Of a stretch of 64,000 bases of DNA, positions 11,821 to 24,100 are shown piece after piece. The notes under the pieces are model-generated. The model saw only the letters and a list, made by a program, of their open reading frames with translations, was not told where the DNA came from and ran no database searches. This DNA is from Nectonema munidae. Lineage: Eukaryota > Nematomorpha > Nectonematoida > Nectonematidae. The stretch is from assembly GCA_030549495.1 (NCBI GenBank), contig JAUIRK010000007.1, positions 683,001-747,000 of the forward strand. Reading direction: 5' to 3'. The stretch's first letter is position 1. Each line of letters begins with the position of its first letter. A program made the position numbers and the translations under genes.

Positions 11821-13067
11821 CCATAGGCTGTAAGGGGGTACGTCAAATTAGTTTTCAAAAAACTTAAGTTATGCTCTAAAATTTTTTAGTTTTTGTTGAA
11901 GCTCTATAACTCTTCCTGATAGACTTTTTTAACTTAAAAGTTATTATAAAAGGCAAAATATTAAAAGTTATTTTACTTTTTGTAGCTTGTATCAATTTAG
12001 CTTTTAAACTATTTTTGAATGATGCTGAGTAAAATGAAATAATGCGATCTTAATTTTTTGTTTGCACAATTATAACTTCATTTTATACCCTTGCCCCTGA
12101 ATCAATCACATTTTTTCATATAAACATCGCAGGGTGTCTAGTAGACTCTTTGCCTTTAGACTACATTCACTCATATAAAACTATCCAACCTTCAGTTATT
12201 TGTTTTCTCTATGAATCAAATATCCTTTCATCAATTTCTGTAATGTGCCTGGTAGACTACTTTATTTTTCAAATGAAAAGCCTATTCCACCCCCTAACAA
12301 TTTTGGATTTTTTTAAACTAGTGTATATTCGATGGTTGTAGGTAAAAATGCCCCCTAATTTTTGATTTTCAGGATTTTTTTAATTATATAAATATTTTTA
12401 TTTGGTACCGTTTTGAAAGGCTAAATTTCTAAAATTTCTTAATATATAGGGTTTTTTTCTTTATAAATTTCTTGAAAACAATAGCAAAGGTGCAGATTTG
12501 TGGGAATGTGTTCTTAAAATCAGTTAAAACACAAATTATATTTAGAAAGTGTTCTGATACACAAAGTCCAAAAATATTTGCTGTTTTATAAATTATTTTT
12601 TTGTATTTAAAAAATTGTCGTATGCTGAGTTTTTTAGTTTACTTTAATTAAATTTTAAATGTTTTAGATGAAAAGTTAACTTTTTGTTGTTTTTTTACAA
12701 AAAAACTTTATTTGACATATCTTTTAAAAAAAATTTATTAATAATTTTTTGTGTTTGGGCATTTTTTCCTACTCTTTAATTCGGGGCATTTTTTCTGCGC
12801 ACCATATTCGATATGCAAATTTAATTAAAATATTTTCGCTGGAAGTATAGTATTTAAATTCACCAATTTTGTAAAAAAAAAATGAAGTAGTCTTATAAAT
12901 TTAGGACTTTAGGTATTCGCTGAATACACTCTATTTTAAAGGATTGCTTAAATATTTGTTCTCCCGTGGTATTTCCAGACCACTAATTTTGAAAATTGCA
13001 ACAAAAAAATTCCGCACCCCAATAATTTTGAGGATATGCGCCCCTGATCAATACGTCATAATATAAT

Positions 13068-14440
13068 TGAATAATATAGAATAATGAAAATTTTCTATAT
13101 TTTATATGGGTACAGTTCATCTTTCATCTTTTTGTTTTTGAGTAACACGAGAAAAGTGTTAGGAATGTTTATCATTTTTATCTGCTCAACATTATATTGT
13201 ATACACTTTTCTGTATTGATGGCTTACTTCATATAATTATATATGATGAAAGATATCGTAATTATAAATGCATCTCTATGCTATCTAATGCAAATGATGA
13301 GCTTATGAAAATTGTAATTACCTCAAGCATGATACTGTCGTTGCGTAGAATATTGATTTGTTATGATAGCTTTTAATGCCATTGGTCCACAAATGGATCC
13401 TAAACTAAAATGCTTTTTTTCTTGAAACGATGGATATTACTTCCTTACTTTTCAGTTTATATATGAAAAAACAAAGTAATTTAGTAAATAGAGGAAAAAA
13501 TTGGGATCTAAAAAAAGTATTTTGAAAAGCTTTAAGTTACAAATTTTTGTAAATTTTTTTGAAAAAGCATGAAACTTTATGCGCAATTTTATTCAAACTG
13601 CCAGATGGAAAACTATGAAACTTTGTATATTGGGTTTTTTAATCTTTCTTTCATGGAAAAAACAAGAAACTAAAACAAAATTTATTTTTAAACATAATTA
13701 ATTCATGCTTAAAGTTTAAAGTGTACCGTTAGCAAAATTACGGTTAGGAAATTTTAAAATCGGTCTGCACAAATCTGAATTTGGACATTTATATTTGTTA
13801 ATATTTAGAAAATAATAATTTATGTTTCTAATTTTTTCTTTCTTTAAAAATTGAATTTTAATATAAAAAATAAAATTTCTGAAAAAAAGTGTTTTTTGTA
13901 TTTAATTTTCCATTTCAACTTTTGGATGTTAAAAATGGCCTAAAATATATATTTTAATTCTTTTTTCTCTACAATTAAAAGAATAATAATTTAGTTAAAA
14001 ATTCCTGCAGAGAGTACACAAATATGTGTAATTCAAAACTGATATTTATATTCAATTTTTATAAAAATAAATAACCTTATTGCCTCATTTTTTCACTAAA
14101 TTATTAAATTGTTTAAATTATAAGATTTATATTCTCATTTTTTCAAAATTTAAATTTCATACTGATTATGAAAATATATAAATATTTTAAGTTTGAATTT
14201 ATTACCTTTTGAACTTGATATAATGACAAAAAATGCAACTTTAACCGCGAAAAAAATTAAGAACTCATTCGATTCATTTCATAAGATGTTTGGAATCATT
14301 GTAACAAACTCTATCAGAATACGTTTTAAAATTCGTAAATTTTGGATTTTTTGGCCCTTTTCGGCGAGCTTAAAATTATGTTTTGACATCAGGAAAAAAT
14401 GTTTTTTTTAATTTACTTTAAACGGGGATTTCTTTCTGGG
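13068..14440. other. AT-rich stretch, one dispersed repeat
   Basis: No gene is recognisable. It contains the second copy of the 70 bp dispersed repeat (13746-13816). The 72-codon ORF at 14193-14411 has no recognisable similarity and biased AT-rich composition. Confidence 0.5.
13746..13816 (+). repeat. 70 bp dispersed repeat, copy 2
   Basis: Nearly identical to 7828-7897 (GGTCTGCACAAATCTGAATT core). Neither copy has visible terminal repeats. Confidence 0.6.
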
Positions 14441-14444
14441 GGAT

Positions 14445-14670
14445 ATCAATGATTATTAGGGATATCAATGAACTTTGCAGGTATCAATAATCTTTAAGAG
14501 TACTAATGATCTTTGAGCGGAATATGAATGATTCTTTGAAGGTACGAATTGACCTAGATTAAAGGTACCAATGATCTTTGAGGGACCTGGATTAAAGATA
14601 GCAATGATTTTGGAGGGGACCTAGAATCAAAGTACCAATGATCTTTGAGGGTAAGAATTATTTAGGGTAC
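14445..14670 (+). repeat. Degenerate minisatellite
   Basis: About nine diverged repeats built around GGTACCAATGATCTTTGAG, spaced about 20-35 bp. It lies some 200 bp beyond the stop codon of the minus-strand CC2D1 gene, just downstream of its 3' end. Confidence 0.75.
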
Positions 14671-14862
14671 CTAGAATGTGATCTGTTTCAAGCAAAGCGA
14701 GAGAGGAATAGGGGAAAGAACTTGTAATAAATAATAATAATAATCGGTTTATATGACCATGATTCAACAAACGCATACAAAGAGATTTATGATAGAACCT
14801 TTATAAAAAATAAAGCATTTCTTTTGTATCCAGTTTAAAAGGAGATAAGACTTAGAACCGAA

Positions 14863-15136
14863 CTATGAAGAATCATCGAGAATGCTCAACCAATTGTACT
14901 TGAGCACATCATTTTTACCACCACTCGATAACACGAGTGGACGGAGATGAGTAGAAGTAGGGAAAAGCGCGCGGTGAACACGCAATGAAACTTTCAATTT
15001 GGCTGCAAGCACTTTTCTATTTGTGTCTTTTACGCTTAAACTTTCACAAATGTTTGTAGCATCCGGATCAGAAATGAAGGACAATAGTTTGAAATTTGCC
15101 GAAGCGATTAATTTGTCGTGACTTTGAAACCACCAT
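14863..15136 (-). CDS. CC2D1: CC2D1 exon 14 (terminal): end of C2 domain and stop
   Basis: The acceptor TTAAG lies just before A-TGG-TGG. The peptide WWFQSHDKLIASANFKLLSF matches the second half of the CC2D1 C2 domain (human GGLFKTDRVLGTAQLKLDAL). It is followed by KVLAAKLKVSLRVHRAL and ends VLKYNWLSILDDSS-stop (TAG). The human protein continues about 100 residues further, so this end is short. No AATAAA was seen on the minus strand in the next 170 bp. Confidence 0.9.
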
Positions 15137-18100
15137 CTTAACAATCATTAAACAAAAGCATATAAAATAATTTAAATGTATAGATTGACGCTATTATTGA
15201 GGTACACATGTTGATATGAAATCAGAAATATAAGCATAATTAGATTAGATGCCCAGGTTTTATGTAATTCATATAAGTAAAATAGTGATTTCGCGAATTT
15301 CCTATAAGTTTTAGGCTTTGTATGAATTTTCTCATTTCACAATCCCACTGCAACACACATACACACCGCATTTATACTATTTTCACTGCTATTTTGTTTT
15401 TTAGGATTTATTTTCGTCCTTTTGCGAGTCTATTTTCTTATCTTGAAATTATCATTTGAAAAGACAAAACAGAATTTCCCTTTTGTTTTTGCTCATATAA
15501 GAAATATATATACCTTATATGTCGGTGTAAGTCGAACCTCATATTTAAAAACAAAAGGTAAATCAATCAATTTAAGTTCTCTGTATAAGTGCACCCCAGT
15601 TTTAGACATGAATAGTGTACGTTTTACAAGTTGTTGAAAACAGTAGACATTATCAACCCAACCAGAGAAAAAATGAACCCTCGAGGCTGGTTTTTAGAAA
15701 CTTAAGCTTTAAAAAAGGTGTTTTCTCCTATTTTTGTTATAAACAATGATTTTTGACGTAAAACAAATTATATTTTAACTTTTGAGAATAGGAGTTTTTC
15801 ACTTTATCTGGTACTTTTTCCTACCGTTGCTTAAGGGGAATCATTTATAAACTTGGTAAATATTTAATGCGTTTAAAATTATCTAAATAATCGTAAAACT
15901 CGTATAACTGCATTTAAGTTTTGGTCATGCTGATGGTTAATGGTTATGCCAGGGTTTTGATAAACGAATAAATTATAAATATGATATGATGATGACAAGT
16001 ATGTGAATATGAGAGATTACCGTGCTATAAATAGCTTCACGGGCAGGATTTAGCAATGTAACTAAAAGTTAATGCTTTTGAGGAATAAAATTTAAAATAA
16101 CAATACTAGATACCCTTTCTGAAATAAGTCAAATTTAATAGATTTTCTTCTGAAAATACTCTGAAGCTGGCGAAAACTTCTATCAATTGTGAAGATGAAT
16201 GTTTGATTGATGCCTTTTTAAATAAAAATATCAATAAATAAGAATGATAAGAAGGTTATAATACATGGATTACTAGAGTAACTTTTTTTCGAAATCATCC
16301 TAGTCCTTACTTCTTGATTTGTTTTCTAGTTATTTATGCGGTAAAGTGAGTGCATGAGATTGGAAAAATAAAGCGTTTTACGGGTGGAAAAGGAAAAGTG
16401 CATGCGATATAAAAATCAGAGGTTGTAGGAAATGCAGAGAAGCCATGGATTTCCAGTTCAACTTCATCATCCTTCAAAGAAACTTCTCTAAAATAGCCAA
16501 ATTTTTTAAGCCGATGAGAAACATAAGAATGCGCCTACGTGATAGATGGAATGACTTTTTCTTCAAAGCTGTAATGGGGGACTGAATCAGAGTTCAAATG
16601 CTTGTGCAGCTTTTCAACATCTTTTTCACACTTTTCATGCAATAATACGTACACACTTGCAGCTTTGAAATCTTCTAAAATTAAAATCAATAGTTCACAT
16701 TTATATTGGCAGATATAACCGTGTGAATATATATACATATTTTATCTTCTACGAAACCTTTTTAAAGTTGAACGGCGTAAAGAATTGATATCATATGAAA
16801 TTCTATACCAGGAAAGAGTTGCTATGTACAAAAATTTCCAAATAAATGGCCCATTTTTTGTTTGTATTTTTAACTTCATTTTTTGAATTTTTAAATCATT
16901 GGAGATGAATTTATCAATAAAATATACATTACGAATAAAAATCGATATAATTGAAGCAATCAATTTTGAATTTTCAATTGAAATATATTGAAGGTCATTT
17001 TTGCCCAGAATAGACAAACAGATTAATGAATGAAGAAATGAAAACGTCAGAAAATAGGCTCATGATTTTAAGCCTTTCTATTTAAAGCGTATGCAAACAG
17101 TTTCACTATCTGTATACCCCAATCTGAAATCATAAATCAAAATACTTAATCTCCAATATCCATTATACTACAGTGCAGGGGCGCACATCAGTGTTTTCCC
17201 CAATAATTTTCTATAAGTAAGAGTTGCTGCTTGTTTATAAAACATGTATGATGATCGCATTATAGAATGTAATGATCATTCGAATACATGATAATGTAAG
17301 ATAAGAGAATAAAAGAGGGAATGCAGACTTTCGAGTCAAACATCATGCCAAGCTACTGCTGGGAAATTCCTATATCAAAATATTTTACAAAGGATGTTAG
17401 AGCTATATAATAATAATAATAATCCATTGTTTCAATATGCACACAATAAGTAAGCAATGTTTATCACAGTGTCTCCTTGTAATATTTTTGAGCAAACAGA
17501 TGTTGATGATCCACTAGATTTTCTCATCTTCTGTCAAAGTGATTCTATTTCTCTTTCTGTCTCCTTCTGCTTTTCTCTTCCGATTTCTCTGCTAAAACTC
17601 AATCACTCAAGCTCTTTTCTCTCATTCAAGCTCTCTTCCTTCACTCAAGCTCTCTTCTTTCACTCAAGCTCTCTTCTCTTGTTTAAGCTCTCCTATTTCA
17701 TTCAGCTCTCTTTTCTCCAGTGGCGTAGCTAGACTGGGCATGAGGGGCCGTGCTCAAATATATCGTTGGCTCCCCTTACTTTTAGTTTCGTATGTGCATA
17801 ATTTGATAAAAATGAATTATTAAAGACTAGGTTTATCTTTCAATTTTAAAAGTAAGGGGAGCCAACGATATATAAGAATAAATATTTTTTGATTTGAACA
17901 TTTTTCGATTCTTTGATTATTCGACAAATATAATATTTAAAATCGTGCAAATTGCAAAGTATAGGTAATAACTTTTGTAACATCGTATGAGGTAGCAAAA
18001 TATGAACAGAAAGTTTGATATTTTTTGATTTTTAAAGAATATTTTTCGATTCTTTGATTACAAAATTTTATTTTGATTATTTGACAAATATAATATTTAA

Positions 18101-21100
18101 AATCGTGCAAATTGCAAAGTATAGGTAATAACTTTTGTAACATCGTATGAGGTAGAAAAATATGAACAGAAAGTTTGATATTTTTTGATTTTTAAAGAAT
18201 ATTTTTCGATTCTTTGATTACAGAATTTTATTTTGATTATTTGATAAAATATATTATATAGGTTGGAGATGAATTATCGCGGTATACAGGTTGGAGATGA
18301 ACCAACGTAGTATACAGGTATAATGTATATAGGTAATAACTTATGTAGCATCGTCTCCCCAAATGAGGTATATCAAATCTTACATCTAGCAGAATGTGAA
18401 CAGAAAGTTGAACATTGTCTCCCTTGTTATTTGTACATGGAATAGAAACCATCGTAGTATACAGGTTGAAGATGAATCATCGTAGTATACAGGTTGGAGA
18501 TTAATCATCGTAGTATACAGGTTGGAGATGAATCATTGTAGTATATAGTTTGGAAATGAATCATCGTAGAATACAGGTTGGAGAAGAATCATCGAAATAT
18601 ACGGGTTGGAGATAACACGCAAGTTGTCTACCCGCGTTCAACCGTACAGGTTATGAGAATATATCATTACATATTAGAGAAGAGTTTTCTAAACTCTTTA
18701 TACTGAAAAAATATTTCTTCAAATATATTACTGTTTTAGTTTAAAATGCATCCCTTATCTGCTAATTAATGGTATGAATCACATGGAAAATATAAACAGT
18801 AAAATGGTATTTCTTAAGGACTTATGATATAAGTAATGTATTCTGAAAGCCCATAAAAAATGCTTTAATTTGGTATATCGCATGATACATTTTGTTGAGA
18901 AATGTGAAAGTTATAAGCGTTTTAATATTTGACTAAGATTTAAGCTAGGAACACTACAAATAAACTAAGCGTACACTAGCCCGATAAAATAAACCACACA
19001 CGCGTGCTAAAGATGTGGTGAAGCGTATGCGAGATAAGAATTTCCTGCGCTCACAAACGCGTAATGCAACATGTGTTAATCTTTCTTCGCATAGTTATGC
19101 TCTAAAATCAATCAATAATGTGATTTATTCTTCGCACACTGTCGGTATAAATATAACGAATGCCCTTCGTTAAAAATTAGAAAGGTTGTATCTAAACTAA
19201 ATAAAAGTAGACTACGATTATCAAACAAAACTCGTACATTTAATCGACATTTTTCACTTGAAAAATAATTTAAAATTTATTAGAAAAATATTATACTGAC
19301 CTATACTACTGACCCATAAAAAGTAAAAAATATATATTAATTTTCGACAGTTTTATTTAACTATGACTTTAAAATGTTAAAAACCATATTCTACCTTTGT
19401 GAATATAAAATTTTGAAGAAATAATATATAAACTCATCACATTAATTATTGGTATTTTTTGAAACTAGATAAAAGTTGACTGACCTCACATAAAAGCGAA
19501 TTTTGGAAAAATAAAAATATATTTATTTGTAAAACCTAACCTATTTTACCCACAAAGAGTATAGCTTCAAATCTTGTACATTCGATCAACATTTTTCACT
19601 TCAAAAATAATTTAAAATTTATTAGAAGAATATTATACTGACCTATACTACTGACCCATAAAAAGTAAAAAATATATATTAATTTTCGACAGTTTTCTTT
19701 AACTATGAAATTTTAAAATGTAAAAAATCATATTTTACCTTTGTGAATATAAAATATTGAAAAAATATTATATAAATTAAGAACGTTAATTATTATTGGT
19801 ATTTTTTGAAACTAGATAAAACTTGACTGACCTCACATAAAAGCAGATTTTGGAAAAATGAAAATATATTTATTTGCATAACCTAGCCTATGTTAACCAC
19901 AAAGAGTATACCTTTCCAATGATACCATTTTCATTCAATTTTTTTTTAAAAAAGACACATTATGTTTCACTGAAAAGGTGGTCCGTAATTTTTTCAAAAA
20001 TTTAGACCAAATTTTTTAAAGTAAAGTCCATTTATTAAAATTTTTTAAAACTTTTGCAAAAATAAATTATTCTAGAGTATGTAGCAAACGATAAGCTTTC
20101 TAATGATATATATATATATATCATGAAAAAGAAATATTGAAAAACAGTTTAATTCTTTCAGCAAATCAAACAAGTAAAAATTTTCAAAAAGTAGTATTAG
20201 TATTAGTATTATTATTATTATAGATTACATAAACATTTCAACCAATCATATAGTTTTTATGAAATAAAACTGCAATTTCAAAGTTACATTTTTTGAACTT
20301 TTAGGTAGAATTTTTGAAATGTGGCTTTCAATATGTATGTAAATTACTTTTTGAAAATTTTTATTTTAAGTATATTTTTTTAGCATTTTACGATTTACAC
20401 ATTTAAATATATAATAAGGCTGGCAAGTTTGGTAAGTTGTCTCCCTGGAGGTCTTGCCAGACCTCTGATATAGGTCATCAGTAGCGACTAGTCACACTTT
20501 AGCATAGGAATGTAATCAGAAAAGTCGATAAGGGGATCTGGAGGGGCTTCAGGTCTAAAACGCATCACAAAATATCAAAAATTTCTTCTCTTGTCAAAAA
20601 ATATGAAAAAATTAAAATATTATTTTGGTGTTTCTCACCACTTAAATCTTTAATGCGAATCAAAAAATATATTAGACAAAATTTTGAGATGTTTGAACAA
20701 GTTTTGGTGGTAGCTCAAGGAGACAAATCTTTTGTATATACAATGCTACAAATAGTATATACTTATAAACATTTGTTTCCTTTGTTGTCAAAAATTTAAG
20801 TTCTGAGTTAGAAGAAAAAAGATTCAATTAATCTCATTTGCCAAAAAAATGCATTTTTGAAAGCAAATATCAACGATAAAAACGTTTTAGCATTCTTTTT
20901 TTCTAAAGTAAATGTAAACGGTACCAAATCTTTCTTCATTTCATTATATCCCGAAACTAGAAACTTAATTAAATTAAATAGGGATATTCTTTGTTTCAAT
21001 CTGACTGGCCATCAGGTACATGACTTTTTCTCTACCAAACTATATTATTGAAAGAGAATTTCATCTAATAATTCCTCTGATTTCACAACATCATCTTTTT

Positions 21101-24100
21101 TAATAATCTTAACATTTTTGATAAGATACCATCGTTTTACATTAGTTTTGATAATATGCTTAGTTCACTCTATGATTTCAATATCATGATCTGTCTTTTT
21201 TTCAAAAATAGGTGAAATCTATACTTTAGTATACCATCTGAATTATAATCAAAATCTCCCAGTAGATGTACTAGATCTGCAAGAAAAGTGGCTTAATAAC
21301 TCTAATCTTGAGCCTTCAATAGAGAGTTATAATTTTGTGCATTTTTCTTCTAGGTTAACTAGTTCTAGGTTAACTAGTCATTTTGGTATCGCATTTTTTG
21401 TTCACAATAAACACCAATATATCATTTCAGATGTAACTAGTAATCTTTACATCGATTGTCTTTCAATAGTAATATCCTCGGATACAGATCATAACTCGGC
21501 TATTCACAATATCTATCGACCTCCTTAGATTGACCATTATTAATTTGATCAATATTGGTAGAGGTTATAACATTCAAAAATTTCTAAACTCAATGATTTC
21601 AAATTTTTTCAAGCCTACTAGAACAAAGATAGCGAGACCGCTTTCTAACACATTATTTAATAATTGCTGTGTTCCAATCAATTTCACCGAATTTAAATCC
21701 TCCATTTTAGAATAATCAATATCAGACCACTATCCACTAATTATATCTTTAAAAAACCTCATTAAGATTAAAACTTTTGAAACTAAGAGATTCGATCATT
21801 TGTCTTTTATCATGTTTGATAATGTTTTTAACTGGAAAAACTTCTTACACACATCTTATGATTCTCGAGATAAATTTGCTCTTCTATTAAATAATAAAAG
21901 AATAACTCTCATAAATTCTAGTACACTTACAAAAACTATTAATAAATACAAGACCACGTGTAAAAGCTGGATAACTTTTGATTAAAGTTAGAGATTAATT
22001 AAGGAGAAGCTTGGAAGAAACTGAATTGACTTATAAAACCGAAAATAAATAAACCTATACATATTTTAGAGGATGAAGAACTAATAATTGATAGAAAAGT
22101 GATACGTTTAACAGCTAATTTTGTTGCATATCTCCCATTATAGAAATAAATAATTCTTGTTAATACAAAAACTTTTTGGAAAAACTTGGTACACATTTCA
22201 GCTTCAAAAAATAACCCAGAACAATATTCTAATAGCGATAGCTAGTATCAAATCCAAATGAGCGAAAGATACATAAGGCATATCAATTATTAGCAGCATA
22301 ATTACTTTGATATAATCAACTAATTTTATTCAACTGCGGCATCCAACATAAAATTTTTACTAGGTCTTTCAAGCTGTGTGCCCATTCTCAAAAGGTTGGC
22401 AACGTTATTATTGTCAAAATTATAGACCCATTAGCAGAATAAGCACCCTTTCCAAAATACTTTATGATCCAATCTTCACATACATACAACAGAATAATAT
22501 TTTATACGACTACCAGTTTGCCTTTAGACCAAGTCATTCGTCTACTCATTTTACACACATTTTTCATAAACGAAATTTCCATGTTACTAGATAATTCTAA
22601 GAAGTTTTAGCATTCTATTGTTTATAGATCTTTCTAAGGCCTTTGCTTGTGTTTCTCATGACATTTTAATAACTAAGTTAATGTATCTTAGATTCTCAAT
22701 CGAAGCAACTACTTTTTTGATATCATGCTTAACCCATCCTCGCCAATGTGTTGAAGTTGATGGTGTGTTGGCATATGAAAGCGTTGTTTATCTTGATGTA
22801 GAGAAATAGCACAGTCTATTCACCGATGACATCACCATTCTTACTCCAAATTCAAAATTGATCGTCTTTTAGTTATATTGAGCAAATTATAAATCCAGTT
22901 TTAAATTGGTGTTGCGCAAAGCGACCAGAAGTCAATTAAAATAAAAAAGAAAATTGTGAAGCATTACCATTCCCTTAAAACACTACTGATTTATTATGGG
23001 ATAAAACCTTATAGTCAATTTATGAGTATTATTTTCTCAAGTATTAAACATTTGCTAACATAAAACTCGTGCGTGTGATTAAACGACTAAAGACATAAAT
23101 TATAAATATAATAGCTCGGCTTAAAAAATTGGAAAGCTGGGAAAAATTTAGTGATGGCGATAAAATGAGCAATCCGTTCGTACATCACACAAATATATGG
23201 CGAGATAAATCCGGTTTTCACCTTTTTTTATTAAACGGGGTAACTGTCATTTTGCAAAGGGAGCGCTAGCGCCAAGACACCTTTCCTTCTTTAACGTTAC
23301 AAAAAGCCAGGTCTGAATTGGAAAAGCGTGAAGCCCAAAACAGCTAGTAAGTAGTCCCAAAATAGCTAATTCTAAAATAGCTTGTCCAAAACAGCTAGTT
23401 CGAAAAAAGCTAGTGCCATAGTAGTTAGTTCCATAATAGCTGGTTTTAAATAGCTTACCAAAACACCAATTTCTCATTAGTCATGTAATATTGAAATTAC
23501 ATCATTTGAATGTCTCACCACAACTTACTTTTATAGCTTACTTTTTTAACTTTCTCTATAAAAGTTTTCCCTTTATTTTTATAATGAATATGAATATTCC
23601 TGCTGTAAAAAACAAATTAAGATCGTGTTCTTCCAACCCTAATTTTTCCTAGTCGAAACAGACGATTATATGACTAAACAGCTAGTCCCAAATTAACTAT
23701 TTTGGTATACTAGCTATTTTTTAACAAGCTGTTTTGGTGAAGCTATTTCAGAACTAGTTATTTTGGGACTAGATATTTTGAAAAGAAGATAAAATTCAGT
23801 GTGTTAAAATAGAGACAAAAGTAGAAATGTACCTAGTCTAGTGTAGTGCTTGCAAAGGCTTTTGCACAATGCTAATTGTGATTGCATCATTTTAAGCAGC
23901 TCATCCGTCCCAATAAATACTTTTCTTTTTTGAGCTAAAAGTGGCTGAAGAGATTGTGCGTTTCCGGACTCTTTAGAGACAGGCGGTATACAAGAACAAT
24001 CTATTTCTTCACCGGACCTCACTTTTTCAAGAAGGGTATTGATAACCTTAAAGATATGAAATCATCTTAATATTACACCTTTGTTGAAACGGTGTTATTT

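Larger units (their letters stand above)
9908..13045. mobile_element. 3.1 kb element with AGGGGCGCA-type terminal inverted repeats
   Basis: The left end AGGGGCGCACATCC (9908) and the right end GGATATGCGCCCCT (13032-13045) are 14 bp inverted repeats with one mismatch. A 21 bp sequence (starting ATCAATACGTCATAATATAA) occurs just outside both ends, at 9880-9900 and 13047-13067. No transposase was recognised inside. It contains poly-G/poly-C tracts near 9960-10000 and 10555-10570, a hAT-like MITE, a fold-back repeat and a SINE-like copy. The first part of its left side (to about 10440) recurs at 17174-17756. Probably a non-autonomous DNA element; superfamily unknown. Confidence 0.55.

Noticed and set aside
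17937-18143. 68-codon minus ORF
   Set aside because: Lies entirely within the 160 bp tandem repeat.
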